Made by a program: the position numbers and the translations under genes. The notes under the pieces were generated by a model. The model ran no database searches. It worked only from the letters and a program-made list of their open reading frames with translations, and had not been told where the DNA came from. Positions 44,800-55,928 of a DNA stretch of 64,000 nt are shown piece after piece. The DNA is from Sporothrix humicola (Eukaryota > Ascomycota > Sordariomycetes > Ophiostomatales > Ophiostomataceae), in the NCBI GenBank assembly GCA_021396245.1, contig WNYE01000095.1, positions 62,001-126,000 on the forward strand, in the 5' to 3' direction. Within the stretch, counting starts at the first letter, position 1, and each line of letters opens with the position of its first letter.

Positions 44800-46035
44800 A
44801 TGGCCCGCCGCAAAACATTCCAGGAGTCCATGGAGCTCATCCCTCTGCCTCCATCATCACCGCCGCCAACCGCTTCCACGCCCTCGACTACCCCCTCCTC
44901 CATGACCAACGCCGACGGCAGCAGCAATGTCACCCGCTACATGAGCCGCCGCGCCGCCTGGCTGCCGGGCTCCGACCTGCGCAAGGAAATAGACGAGCTG
45001 CGCCGCGACCGGCCCGGCTTCCCCGACCACCAGGCCGCCTTTGGCGGGCACGTCTATGCGCAGTCCGTGCTGGCTGTGTGCAAGACGCTCGAGCAAGAAT
45101 CCGCCGCCAATCCGGACAGCCGGACCGACGTTTCAGGTTTAGGGTTACACTCGATCCACGGATACTTTACGGCCATTGGCAAGCCCGACCGGCCGTTTGT
45201 GTACGAGGTGGCCGTCATGACGAGAGGACGGTCGTTTTTAACGGCGCGTGTCGAGGCGAGACAGCCGCTGGCGCCAAGCCGGGCTGCCCGGCCAGGAGAC
45301 GTCACAGTGCCCGACGACACCGACTTTCGGGGAGAGGCGGCTGGTGACACCCCATTAGGATTCGTCTGCTTCACGGCCATTGTCTCGTTTGTCACGCCGC
45401 GGCCGCACAGTTTCGGCGCCGACTGCCACGAAGAGCCCGTCCAACAGCGCTTCCAGTCGATTCTCTCACAACGAGCCCCCTCGGCCTGGGACCCGTCGCC
45501 GCCCGTCGACATTGACATTCTGCTGGCCGTCCTCGAGCGCCGCGACATTGTCGGCTCCTTCCCCATGGTCGACATGAAAAAGGTCGACATGGCCGATTTC
45601 AACGAGGACAAGCCGCTGCACGAGCGCCGCGAGCTGATTCTGTACCGGCTGCTGGCGCCGCTGCCGGCATCGACAACGCCCGAGTGCAACAACCACGTCC
45701 TCGTGCACGCCTACGCCGCCGACCGCAACGGCCTGCTGATGACGGCCAACCACCTCGAGTTCCCGCTCAACGACAAGGTGGCCTCGCTGAGCAACACCTT
45801 TGTCATCCACACCAACGTCAACGACACCGCCATGACGTACTACCCGACGTCCGAAAACGACAACAACCTGGCCAACGGCTGGTGGGTCCAGGAGGTGTGT
45901 TTCCCGCGTGCCGCCGCGGGCCGGGCCATTATCCTCAACAAGATCTGGAGTCCGCAGGGCCACCACGTGGCGACCGAGTACCAGGACGGATTGTGCATCG
46001 CCCAGGAGCGGGCGACGTTTGACTTTAAGATTTAG
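44800..46035 (+). CDS. Acyl-CoA thioesterase, TesB/ACOT8 double-hotdog family
   Basis: 411 aa, intronless, CCACAATGG start context. Two hotdog domains: the first with AFGGHVYAQSVLAVCKTL, LHSIHGYFTAIGKPDRPFVYEV and SFLTARVEARQ; the second with WWVQEVCFPRAAAGRAIILNKIWSPQGHHVATEYQDGLCI, matching the R-x-x-GRxxxxxxxxxxxGxxVAxxxQxGL pattern of TesB-like enzymes. It hydrolyses acyl-CoA to fatty acid and CoA. The C-terminus is FKI, not a peroxisomal SKL-type signal, so peroxisomal location is unproven. The inter-domain region (about 160-290) is longer than in bacterial TesB, as usual for fungi. Confidence 0.9.
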   Translation: MARRKTFQESMELIPLPPSSPPPTASTPSTTPSSMTNADGSSNVTRYMSRRAAWLPGSDLRKEIDELRRDRPGFPDHQAAFGGHVYAQSVLAVCKTLEQESAANPDSRTDVSGLGLHSIHGYFTAIGKPDRPFVYEVAVMTRGRSFLTARVEARQPLAPSRAARPGDVTVPDDTDFRGEAAGDTPLGFVCFTAIVSFVTPRPHSFGADCHEEPVQQRFQSILSQRAPSAWDPSPPVDIDILLAVLERRDIVGSFPMVDMKKVDMADFNEDKPLHERRELILYRLLAPLPASTTPECNNHVLVHAYAADRNGLLMTANHLEFPLNDKVASLSNTFVIHTNVNDTAMTYYPTSENDNNLANGWWVQEVCFPRAAAGRAIILNKIWSPQGHHVATEYQDGLCIAQERATFDFKI

Positions 46036-46526
46036 ACCAGGGGCGGAAGTCACGTAATTTTATAAACCGCAAGATGTGTACAAGGCATCATAATAGGCAT
46101 AGACCAGGCCGGTCAGACAGACTGGCACCCGATCCAAGGAGGCGGTAGACATTGCTGATAGAAGGCAACCGGATACACAGACACACAAGAGACACAAGAC
46201 ACACAATGTACATAGAAAGAAAATCAGCAATGTAATTCTAGTTATATATCGGTTACCCAAATAAAGGACGAAAAATGAATAGATGCACACGCGCCGTATA
46301 ATACTAAAGGCGTCTAAGATAAAAATGACCCGACAAGTAATTAAGCACATGAGAAAGGTGACAAACGAAATGACAGAAAATGACGTCGAAAAGCAGAACA
46401 AACAGAATCCCAGTCAACCAGCCAGGGCCATCCACGGCCGGCTTGTTTTATATTGTACGCCGGTGAAAAGAACAGAAAGGGAATAAAAGGGCAGGCAGAA
46501 ACAGAACAGCTCCCTTCGGTCGCTGT
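46036..46526. other. Convergent 3' region
   Basis: 491 bp between converging stop codons, with an ACACA-rich stretch at 46175-46205 and A-rich sequence. No gene. Confidence 0.5.
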
Positions 46527-47504
46527 CTACTCCTGCTGCTTCAGCTTGCCCGGCGCGGCCAGGGCAATCTCCGGACACCAGTTGGCAATCTCCTCCATGC
46601 GCTTCGGCGCATTCTTGTGCACCTTGTGGTAGCCCAGCGGCGTCTTGCTGTGGCTGACGTGCCAGTCGTGCTGGCAGGCAAAAGTCACCGCTTTCTTAAA
46701 GTCGGGCAGGTGCGCGCCCATGCGGTCCATCTTGCGCGAGAACCAAATGTCCTCGCCGCCCAGGGTCCACGTGCCGGCGGCGGTCTCGTCCTCCCAGTTG
46801 TTGGCGGGGTTGGCCAGGATCTCCATCATCATGTTGCGGTTGCGCAAACTCAAACCGCCGTTGAACAGTTTTTCTTTCGTATGCAGCGGGGCGGCAATGA
46901 AATCCCACTCCAAAAAGTCGTCCATCGTCTCATACGCATTTCCACAGATCATGGCGTCGGTCTGGAACACGAGGACGTGCTTGGCGGGCTCGAGCTGCTC
47001 CCAGAGCCAGGGGCGCGACAGATAGACGTTGACGCCGTGGCGGGTGGTCATGTTGAACATGTCGGGGATGATGCGGACGTCGATGGCGCCGCGGGCGACG
47101 GCCTGCTGCCAGACGGCGGCCTGGCGGGTCTCGTTGCTGCCGGTCAGAATGGCATTGGTCTCCTCGGACGTGTAAAAGACAATGGGCCATTCGGGGCCGA
47201 GGACGGTGTGGAAGTGCAGGATCAGGGGCACGAGGCGGGTCGAGTATTGCGTGTCGGAGATGAGGGCGACCTTGTCTTTTATGACGAAGCCGGTCGACGA
47301 TTCGGCGGCGGCGGGTGCTGGTTTTGTAAAGATTTTCTAGGACGTTAGACGAGGAGCTCAAAGACAACCGAGTACACTGTAGGGAGTACTCACATCGGTC
47401 ACCATCTCGTGTGGCGTGAGACGGATAATGTAGATAATGGCCAGCAGGCCCAGGGCGATTCCGACGAACCGCCGCGAGATGCCGTAGTCCATGAGGATAG
47501 ACAT
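46527..47504 (-). CDS. DUF5672-type putative glycosyltransferase, type II membrane protein
   Basis: Two exons: 47504-47394 and 47336-46527, 306 aa, with a 57-bp intron (GTGAGT donor, CTAAC branch site, TCCTAG acceptor). The first exon supplies a signal anchor (FVGIALGLLAIIYIIRL) after a short basic cytosolic end. The second exon carries the domain: KVALISDTQYSTRLVPLIL, HVLVFQTDAMICG, FLEWDFIAAPLH, NGGLSLRNRNMMMEIL and a WTLGGEDIWFSRKM segment, a layout typical of DUF5672, whose members resemble nucleotide-sugar glycosyltransferases. FQTDAM would occupy the place of a DxD-like metal site, and GGEDIWF resembles the GGED motif of lumenal transferases. Golgi or ER lumenal location is inferred. 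Confidence 0.78.
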
Positions 47505-50375
47505 TGTGATGTGAGGTGAGGTGAGGTGAAGTCGAGGTATTAAGGCGAAGAGACAATGTGATGTCAATCACGATGTTGAACTCGCCAACGTCAGGCGCTC
47601 GTCGTCAAAGTCAAAGACGAAGCACGGCGCCCTTTGCGTTGCACACGGGCCGCCAAGACTCTGAAACGGAGGACTCCAAAAGACTGGAAAAGGAGGCTGA
47701 TGTCGGGTTTTCCGTATTGGTGGGGGAAGCGGGCACGGGAAAGGAAGCGGAAAGATCAGCACAAAAGTGCAGCGTCGTAGAGGCAAAGAAAACGAGAGTC
47801 GGTGATGTTGCAGTCCAAAGTCGTAGGAGATATCGATGTCAGCAAAGTCAATGCGAATGTCGAATGTCGAGGAGAAAAAGAAAGAGGAAAAAAGAAAAAG
47901 AGTCGCGCGTGTCCTCTCTCCAAGACGAGTCTAAGCTATTGGAAGGAGAGGAGAGGAAAGAACGAATATTGAAACCCCAAACTGAATAGGGCCGGTCGAC
48001 AAAAAGAATGAGAATTTGACGCGAGTTCGAGAAAGGGATGGGACCTAGGAACAAGGACAATGCCAGGGGTGGCCGTCGGGCTTGAAAGGGCTGAATGCTG
48101 AAAATGATGAAAGGCTGCAAAATGAAAAGGGCTGGAACTCTCGGTAGTCTGGGCGGGAAGGCAGGAGTACCAGGGAGTAATACCAGGAGGGCAGGAACGT
48201 GCTGACTAGGCTCGAGTGGGCAAAAAAAGGAGAACAAAAGGGAAAGGTGACAAAAAGGACACAAAGGAAAGAACGGTCTCGACGGCGGCGGCAACCAGCG
48301 CGATAGTGTGGAAATCTACGTTTTCGCTAGAGTCTGCTATTGTCCAGCTACCGGGGAATAGAGATAGCCCCTCCAATGGCTCCAATCGCTCCAATGATGA
48401 TACCAGAATGATTGTCGAGAACATCTCCCTCTCCAATAATCCCAAACAAAATGTATCCTGGATCGGACAAGGCGGCTGCAGGGCGCTAGTGGATATGGAT
48501 ATGGATATGGCTACGGGCGCAGTTTGCCCCTCTGCCCCTATTCTGTTCCTGGTTTCCAGGTGCCTTGTGTAGAATTGCAGATTTGCCTATCCCCTTTCTC
48601 TCTCTGAATATTTCCATTTATTGGGCGCTGGTTTCCTGTTTGGGACGTGGGATGCAATGCAGGGCCGTTCCAAACGCGCTGAAGGAAGGAGGAAGCGCTT
48701 CCACTGTCAGCAGTAAAAGTAATAAATAGGGGAAGAATCCTCTACAAAAGGCATCAGCCATCCTCGCGAAGCAATTCAGTCTCGCCAAACCTGATGCTGT
48801 TCCAACTTGAACTGGCACAAAATTGAGAGAAAGAAAAGTGCGCATGTTGCTCAACATGGAGTGTGTCATTTTGAAACGGTCGACCAGTTTGTGTTTTGAG
48901 AATGCCCAGTTTGCAGTCACAGTTCGTGAAGCACAGATTTCCGCGGCTCAAAAAATAGAACGATAGCGCGAAAAGGGTAGACAGGGGGGCTGGCCGGGCG
49001 TATCCTCGCCAAAACGGTAGTGGACTGCAACTGAGACCGTAGCATCGTCGTGCTGTAAGCCTGTGAGAGAAACGGATATTTACAATGTGCATTGTCGAAC
49101 ACGAGAAAACAAACAACCAAGCTCTTGTAAGAAGTCCAAAGTACGACGTAGAAACGCCGGTTCTTGGCCTGGACGGTCTGGGCCGTCTGTGAGTTTTTTG
49201 GGGGGGTTCTCGGTTTTTTTTCTTGGGTCGCCTCAGCCTCACGTCGTTCTCCGGCTGATTTCCCGCGTCGTATTACGGTGGGATGGTGGCACCCAAAACC
49301 AAAAGGGGATTATTATTGAAGCTGCAATTGCCATTCTGTCAATTTCGTTCATCTGTCGCGTTTGTGGCGTGCAAAATACGTCAGTTTCGGCGGTAGTTGT
49401 GGCTCTGGCAGTTGATAAATTACGAGCTGTTTGCCCATCTCTGTACTCTTCTGCGCCTGCAAATTAATTGCCTAGATACTTTGACGCTGTGCGATACTTT
49501 GTACAGAGAACTATCGAACACTCGGTCGCTCGATATTGGGCCAGCTTCCAGCCAAGCCTTCAGCCCAGTTTTTTTCACGATTGCCAAGAAAAACGTTTGC
49601 AGGGCGATGTTCTCCTTGGGACCTTACCCTCCTTACCTGGGACGAAAGTGGGTGGCGCCAGCCCCCTGTACCTGTAAGATACTTGCCAGACTGTGGGTGT
49701 AGGCCTGTTCGTCAAGTACCCCTACAACACCACCCGTCTCAGCACGCGTTTTAGCTTGGCAGTTCCAATTTACGAGGTCCAGCCCTTGCGACGCACGTTT
49801 TTGAGAACTCCGTTTATTGCGACGTTGGACCTGCAAAGGAAGGCGTTCTGTAATTATCAAGAGGATACGGAGAGCTTCGTAAGATACTATGTATTACTCC
49901 GTACTTTCTTTGATCAAATCATTAAACGACGGCGACAGACAACGAAATACTACAGCCTGCCACGATGCAATCAGGCCGCGACGGCATGTCATTCCCTCAG
50001 TTTAATTACGGCCACATGTCTCAGTAATGCGTGCGTCACACAAGCACGGTGTCTGTCTCAATGCCTCCATTCCTTTGAGGTAGCATGAGAGAGAACAAAA
50101 GACAAAGAATGAGAAAAAAATCAAGGAATTAGGAGAGCACAAAGACAAAATCAGAGACACCGCGAGGGAACGAGTCGCGCCACAACACCATTGCCGTTGG
50201 ATTTGTCTTGTCTTGACTCTTGAGAATTCACTGAGAAGGATTCAGATAAGCTGACGGCGGTCATTAAACTGCGCGTTTTCGCGACTGCGAAGGAACAAAA
50301 CGGTGGCATGCAATTTCGTTTCGTGACTGTCTTCTTTGAGCTTTAGCATACATTCATAAAGTCCTCTCCCTCCCC
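47505..50375. other. 2.9-kb gene-free region
   Basis: 47510-48300 is purine-rich on plus, as expected for the upstream region of the minus-strand DUF5672 gene. The rest is mixed. It contains a short ATGGAT tandem repeat at about 48493-48510, GTACGACGTA at 49141-49150, TACTCCGTA at 49895-49903 and the 3' flank of the PhzF gene. No reading frame has convincing codon bias. Confidence 0.5.
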
Positions 50376-51368
50376 CTACAGACGGATGGTTCCCCGTGTC
50401 ACTTGGACGGCACTGCCGCCAAGATACACCGACTCAATGCCGCCCTCCGGCTTGGACTGCACCTCGACCAAGATGTCGCTCTGCCGGCCCATCTCGACGC
50501 CCTGCGTCACATTGTACCGGAGCAGCTTGCCGTTCGCAGAAGAACCGGCTGACAAGGTCAAGTAGCTCGCCAGCGTGCACGCCGCACTGCCCGTTGCCGG
50601 GTCTTCTTCGCTCAGGCCAATCATGCGCGTGCGGATGTCTACCCCATCTTCTCTCGAGTCCGTCACCACGTAATAGTACCGACTGACGTGCCCGCCGGCC
50701 TCTTCGCGGCTCCACGGCCCCTTGTCCAGCAGGTCCGGCAGCTGGTCAAAGTCGAGGCCGCGGCCGCTGGCCGTGACGGCCCCCAGCTGCTCGAGCGAGT
50801 CGAGCTTCACGAGGACAAACGTCATGCCGCGGACAATGGACACGACGGGGGCGTCGAGCTCGGCCTTTTCGGTGCTGGCACTGCCGTGGCCGACGGCGCC
50901 AGATGCGAGGACGGCGTCGATGCCGGTAGTCGTTCTCAATGTACTGGCGTGGGCGTGCACGTCGTGCGGGACAGACGCGCGGACAACCAAAGGGTCGGTC
51001 GGGCCAGAGGGGCCTACCCGCTCAATCGGGATGCGGCCGGCCTTGACCAGGAGGGATGTTCCATTGGCACTAGCCGTCGACGCCGCCTGCTTTCCCAAAA
51101 CATGGCTCGCCGTGCCAATGGTGGGGTGCCCGGCGAACGGCAGCTCCCGGTCGGTTGTGAAAATGTCGACTGTGTGGTCGCCCTTGTCGGCGCTCTCGTT
51201 GTCGTGCAGAAACACCGTCTCGGAAAAGTTAAACTCGCGCGCGACCAGCTGCTTCTGGTCTTGCGTGAGAGTGGTGCCCACGGGAATCTGGACAACTGCC
51301 AGCGGATTGCCCGCGAAGCGCTTCGTCGTAAAGACGTCGAGCGTCACGAAAGGGAGTTCGAGGGACAT
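50376..51368 (-). CDS. PhzF-family isomerase/epimerase-fold protein
   Basis: 330 aa, intronless, starting at MSLELPFVTLDVFT. PhzF hallmarks are FAGNPLAVV, the catalytic-type Glu50 in FNFSETVFLH, ELPFAGHPTIGTA and EEDPATGSAACTLASYL. The fold is that of diaminopimelate epimerase. The phenazine enzyme isomerises dihydrohydroxyanthranilate, but fungal members (yeast Yhi9 type) have no established substrate and no phenazine genes are present here. A cytosolic isomerase is the safe statement. Confidence 0.9.
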   Translation of the reverse strand: MSLELPFVTLDVFTTKRFAGNPLAVVQIPVGTTLTQDQKQLVAREFNFSETVFLHDNESADKGDHTVDIFTTDRELPFAGHPTIGTASHVLGKQAASTASANGTSLLVKAGRIPIERVGPSGPTDPLVVRASVPHDVHAHASTLRTTTGIDAVLASGAVGHGSASTEKAELDAPVVSIVRGMTFVLVKLDSLEQLGAVTASGRGLDFDQLPDLLDKGPWSREEAGGHVSRYYYVVTDSREDGVDIRTRMIGLSEEDPATGSAACTLASYLTLSAGSSANGKLLRYNVTQGVEMGRQSDILVEVQSKPEGGIESVYLGGSAVQVTRGTIRL

Positions 51369-52468
51369 ACTGGTGGTGGGGTGTGAAATTAATTGGCGAG
51401 AAGAAGTGGCAAGACTAATCGTAAATATCGTGGAAGACTGTGACTCGACTTTATAACATCCCAATCTTCAACCGTGAGTCACTTGGGAGATGTTGAGGAT
51501 CCTGCTCCTTCTCTGCTCCAGTGCGCAATGGTGCCATCTTGTACCTGCCCAATTGGGCCCTCCGGCGTCGGTGTTAGTGACTAATCTGTACCACAGTCTT
51601 CTGATGCTGCAACACATTGGCGATACATGTCACAGGGCGTGGTCAAGGTGGGAATACGTAAACATGCGTCTACTTTGCAAAAAGGATGGCCAGAAACCAA
51701 TAATCGTTTACTTGACCTCCGGCGGAGCACCCAAGTTTGAACAAAGATAACGCCTAGTAATAACGGCAATGGCAACGGGACAAGCGATATCCAAATGTAG
51801 GTCCAACTTGGTCTGCTATAACAGGCTGTTTATTTTCTAAGAAATAAAAACGAGAACTCTCTTTTCTTTTAGATTCAAGGCTTGGCCCATCCTACTGGAA
51901 GTAGGCCTTGGTAAAGTGTGCGATTAGAGATGATCGTCGACATCACTTCAAGAAATGTCAATTTATTCCAGCGGTTTTTTTTTTTTTTTTCTTCTTCATT
52001 TTTATTGTGTGAAATATTGGCAGAAAAAAACTGCGAAAATGAAATGAACTAGAAAATCAAAAAGAAAAAGAAAGAAAATACAGCCTTATTTCCCACTTAC
52101 AGCCTTGTCTTCAAAATCAAGACCCCGGCGTTCATGTTGTGTCGCCATGCTGTCATCTGTTGTGTAAGTGCCAGAAAAAGAGTGACAGGTGCAATCACGT
52201 GTGCCGCCAAAACCTCGGAGACCCACACCAGCTCCAAGCTTTCATGACAAGTTAAAGCGGCGGACGGCACAACCCCCACTCGCTCTTACCTAAAGGCTAA
52301 AGGCTAGAGGCTAGGTGCCGTCAAAGGGCCAAAAATTGACTACGATGGAACGTCACAAGCTTCAAGTTGCCTCGAGCAGACGCAAACTCGCCTCAACCAT
52401 ATCCACTCCCTCACGCGACACGACAACTTGACGACGACCTTACACCCTTTCGACTACACCCCCCCCTC
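51369..52468. other. 1.1-kb divergent intergenic region
   Basis: Promoters of the PhzF gene (minus) and the rhomboid gene (plus). A T-rich homopolymer lies at about 51976-51990 within AT-rich sequence at 51840-52090. No gene. Confidence 0.5.
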
Positions 52469-53434
52469 ATGTCCGCCTTTGGCCTCCCGCCTGTGCGCGT
52501 GCTGCGGCCGGCGCTGTGGTGCGCCGGCGCGGTCGGCACGATCTATGTGGGCTGTGCGGCCTACGAGATCCGGCACGACGCCAAGATTGTCCACGACATG
52601 CGTGCCGAGCATGGTCTGTACGGGGCGGAGAAGACATCTAAAAAAGGGCCCGTCTCGATGAGGCAGCTCGACGTTGTACGCGAGCTTGTCGCCCGGAACG
52701 GCGGACGCAGCCCGGTGCTGGGGATGGGAAGGCGGTCTGACTCCTCGAATTCCTCCAACTCCATCATCCCCGCGGCATGGACGGAGCTGCCCGAGGCCGG
52801 CAAGCTCATGGCCGGGCTGGTGTCGACCAACATTGGCGTCTTTGCGCTGGAGCGGCTGCTGCCCGGCACGTCGGCGCTCTTTTCGCACATCCCCGCGGCC
52901 GGCACAAATTTCACGATGCTGGCGTCGGCGTTTGGCCACGTCGGGTTGACGCACCTCGGCCTCAACATGTACGGCGTCGTGCAGTTTTTGCCGCCCGTCG
53001 CGTCCAGCCGAACGTTTGACCATTCAGGGAGCCACCTGGCCGCCTTTTATCTTTCTGCCGGCGTTCTGGCGTCGTACGCCTACCACCTGGCCACCGTCTG
53101 GCCGCGTCCCCTGGACCGAGTCATCCCCGCCCGCGGCGCCAGTGGAGCCGTCATGGCCGTCGTCGGCGCCTTCGGCATGTCCTACCCCAACAACCAGCTC
53201 GGCATCATCCTCATTCCCTTTAGCCTGCCGGCCTCGGACTTTCTGATGGGTCTCGCCGCCTTTGAGGCGTACGGCCTGTTTGTCGGCTTCAAGCGGCTGC
53301 CGCTGGCACACGCAGCGCATCTGGCGGGCCTGACGATCGGCGCCGCGTACGTGCACTTTGACGGCCATAAGAGAGTGTGGCGGCCGGTGAAGGAAGCAAC
53401 ATTTAACGTGATGCAGCGACTGTCACTGGTGTGA
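52469..53434 (+). CDS. Rhomboid intramembrane protease, PARL/Pcp1-like
   Basis: 321 aa, intronless, first in-frame ATG. An N-terminal hydrophobic segment (about 14-32) precedes a hydrophilic linker and the six-helix rhomboid core. Signature elements are GHVGLTHLGLNMYG, AAFYLSAGVLASYAYHL, the nucleophile Ser225 in RGASGAVMAV and His284 in HAAHLAGLTIGAAY. The AAFYLSAG stretch and the HAAHLAG motif fit the mitochondrial PARL/Pcp1 branch, which cleaves membrane-bound proteins of the inner membrane. The N-terminus is short compared with fungal Pcp1 precursors, so this may be a second, smaller mitochondrial rhomboid. A missed upstream exon encoding a presequence is possible. Confidence 0.88.
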   Translation: MSAFGLPPVRVLRPALWCAGAVGTIYVGCAAYEIRHDAKIVHDMRAEHGLYGAEKTSKKGPVSMRQLDVVRELVARNGGRSPVLGMGRRSDSSNSSNSIIPAAWTELPEAGKLMAGLVSTNIGVFALERLLPGTSALFSHIPAAGTNFTMLASAFGHVGLTHLGLNMYGVVQFLPPVASSRTFDHSGSHLAAFYLSAGVLASYAYHLATVWPRPLDRVIPARGASGAVMAVVGAFGMSYPNNQLGIILIPFSLPASDFLMGLAAFEAYGLFVGFKRLPLAHAAHLAGLTIGAAYVHFDGHKRVWRPVKEATFNVMQRLSLV

Positions 53435-54644
53435 GGGGAGAAAGACGAAGGGATTGAGATCCCGTTTGAGACACTACCTCACGAACGCCTTTTGAGGCCA
53501 CCGCCTGTCTAGACAACAGATGATAAACGCTGTCTCCCACACCGAGTTAACATGTGGCGATACACGGCTGCATGCCAATGAAGATGGATGCAAAAAGCAA
53601 AAATGCCGAGTCGCGAGCAACGTCTGAGAGACGAGAGACGATGCACCTCACAAAAGTCGACTACGAGTTGTGACATTGTGAATCAAGCAAGCAAATGAAA
53701 GAGACAAAATGAAAAAGCGCGAAGCGTGTACAATAGTTCCTTATTTTACCATTTAGCGGGCGCTTCTTTTGGATGCATATCGGCCGTGTAATAGACACAC
53801 ACGAGCCAGATGATACCCAGATAGAGAATGAGAAATCTCCTCTTCAAGCATTCGTGCTCCATCGTTATCACTGAAAGGTGCGATGTTGTCATCTGTTTCC
53901 AACAGCCCCTGACGTCGATCATTGCCCGGCTTCTGTCTGTTCCTGTGCGGCCCAGCGGGTAAATTGGGGGCTAGGTCTAGAAGAAGAAAAACGAAGCTTA
54001 AACGTTAAATTGCCAAGCGACTCTCAATGTTCTTTCAACGTCTTTCACCTTTCTCGGTATTATGGACGGTTTCCGTGGAACCCGGCGATCCGGACGATCA
54101 CGCACGTTCGCTGGCGTGGCTTTTTTGTAAATGAGAATGTCGCGATAATGAGGTGCACAGCATCGTGAGAATTAAAATGTGAAAGATTTGCACAGGCTCT
54201 CAACGCTAACCTATGAAATTTTGTACTACCTTCTTGGACCTGTGCTTGTGTAAGAGAACGTAGCAAATTGCCATTTTGGCAGTACAGTACCACTTACGGA
54301 CAACGTTAGACCGTTGTGTACATTTAACCCTCTTATTGACAATAGTTCCCTTTTGAGAGCACAAGTTCTCAAGGCAAAATACAGTTGTTTGATCACCAGC
54401 CTTGTTCTCCTTGGCAAATTCTTATCATCGAGTTTCCTATGGAGAACATAAATGTCCATGTCCTCATTGAGATATATGTATTCACGATGTCCCATGTCTC
54501 CAGATCCCTGTCCCCATTTTTGATTTTCAAGTTTGCTCATACTGTCTTTACTGTCGTGTGTCCGTCTGATTGATTTTGATTTTGATTTCTGCTCGTATAT
54601 CATTTTTATTTTTTAATTCGACTTCGATTTCTGCTCTCATCAAA
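53435..54644. other. 1.2-kb intergenic region between rhomboid and lactonase-like genes
   Basis: Apart from the candidate microprotein frame at 53746-53922 nothing is recognised. The last 100 bases are T-rich leader of the lactonase-like gene. Confidence 0.45.
53746..53922 (-). CDS. Candidate 58-aa single-pass membrane microprotein
   Basis: A short frame in otherwise empty DNA. From the ATG at 53922 it encodes 58 aa; in-frame ATGs at 53892 and 53862 would give 48 or 38 aa. It contains one strong hydrophobic helix preceded by basic residues (KRRFLILYLGIIWLVCVYY) and ends HPKEAPAKW, a layout seen in small mitochondrial or ER subunits. I do not recognise a family, and chance is a real alternative. 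Confidence 0.22.
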   Translation of the reverse strand: MIDVRGCWKQMTTSHLSVITMEHECLKRRFLILYLGIIWLVCVYYTADMHPKEAPAKW

Positions 54645-55928
54645 ATGTGGACTTCTTCCTCCATCTTTGCATGGGGCAGCCTCGCTCTCCGCCACTTGGC
54701 CGGCCGTCAAGATGCACCCGACGCCGACGCTGCCGGCACGTCCTCCATTACTTCGGACCCGGTCCTCCTGATTGGCGGCGGCCCGTCCGGCACCATTGCG
54801 GCCGCCACGTTTGACGGCACCAATTTCAACTTTGTCGCCAACTCGACCATTCCCGGCACCAGCCCCAGCTGGCTGCTGTACAAGGACCCCAACCTCGTCT
54901 TTGCCGTCGACGAGAACAGCAACAACACGCGGCTGTTCCAGTTCAATGCGGCCGACAAGACTTTCGACCTGCTGCAGGAAGAGCAGGGCTCGACGGGAAT
55001 TGTCTTTCTCGAGTTCAATTTTGACCACACGCGCATGGTCGGTGCGGCGTACAGCGGGGGCCAGATTGACATCTGGGATGTGTCGGGGGCGGGCGCCGAG
55101 GGCGACGACGCCAAGAATATGACCCTCATGAAACAGATCAAGAGCGAGGGCGAGCTCGGGCCCAACAAGGACCGCCAGGAGGCGCCGCACCCGCACCAGG
55201 CGCTGCTGGAGACGAGCGGCCGCTATTTTGTCGTCAACGACCTGGGGACGGACACCATTCTGGTGATTGATTCTCTCGAAGACGCTTTCGAGATTGTCAA
55301 CCGCGTCAAGGTGCCCGACACCGGCTGTGGCCCGCGCCACGGCGCCTTCTTCCCGGTCACGGGCGCCGACTTCCCCACAAACTACCTGGTGGTGTGCGAG
55401 CTGCTGAGCCTCGTCGAAGTGTTTTCGCTCGAGTTTGATGGCGAGGGCAATGGCAACCTGACCTTTAAACACCTGCAGTCTATCAGCACATTCGACCCGC
55501 TGCAGCCGCCGGCCAATGTCAGCACGGCCACCGCCGCCGAGATTGTCCTGACGGCCGACAACCAGCACGCCTACGTGAGCAACCGCAACACGGGCAACGA
55601 GACCGACAGCCTGGCGCATTTTGGGATTACCGGCGCCATTGGATCGAGCTCGGGCGACTCGCTCGTCCTCACGTTTGTCGAGTTGATTTCTTCGGGCGGC
55701 CTGCAACCGCGCATGCTGTCCCTGTCCACAACCGACGGCAACGAGTCGCTCGTGTTTACCACCAACCAGGACGGCGATGCTGGTCTACTGGCCATCAGTC
55801 GAGACAATACGAGCGGCAACCTGACGACGGATGTTGCGTCCGCACCGAGCGTGCCTCTCTCCGTCTTTGGTGAGGCCGGCAAGGGGCCACAGTATGTGCA
55901 GCAGGTGCCTATTGTGCTGCCAGTGTAG
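54645..55928 (+). CDS. Lactonase-type seven-bladed beta-propeller protein
   Basis: 427 aa, intronless. After a short hydrophobic start (MWTSSSIFAWGSLALRHLAG), which may be a weak signal sequence, the protein follows the 6-phosphogluconolactonase/carboxy-cis,cis-muconate cyclase propeller family: EAPHPHQALLETSGRYFVVNDLGTDTI, GCGPRHGAFFP, TADNQHAYVSNRN and LQPRMLSLSTTDGNESLVFTTNQ. Several N-x-S/T sites suit secretion. Members in fungi are often extracellular or cyclise muconate; the substrate here is unknown. No catabolic cluster surrounds it. Confidence 0.85.
   Translation: MWTSSSIFAWGSLALRHLAGRQDAPDADAAGTSSITSDPVLLIGGGPSGTIAAATFDGTNFNFVANSTIPGTSPSWLLYKDPNLVFAVDENSNNTRLFQFNAADKTFDLLQEEQGSTGIVFLEFNFDHTRMVGAAYSGGQIDIWDVSGAGAEGDDAKNMTLMKQIKSEGELGPNKDRQEAPHPHQALLETSGRYFVVNDLGTDTILVIDSLEDAFEIVNRVKVPDTGCGPRHGAFFPVTGADFPTNYLVVCELLSLVEVFSLEFDGEGNGNLTFKHLQSISTFDPLQPPANVSTATAAEIVLTADNQHAYVSNRNTGNETDSLAHFGITGAIGSSSGDSLVLTFVELISSGGLQPRMLSLSTTDGNESLVFTTNQDGDAGLLAISRDNTSGNLTTDVASAPSVPLSVFGEAGKGPQYVQQVPIVLPV

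Noticed and set aside
50376..51368. Phenazine biosynthesis locus
   Set aside because: Only a PhzF-fold protein is present; such proteins are widespread in fungi without phenazine synthesis and no other phz-like gene is nearby.
54606..55706. 366-codon minus-strand frame
   Set aside because: Antisense shadow of the lactonase-like gene.
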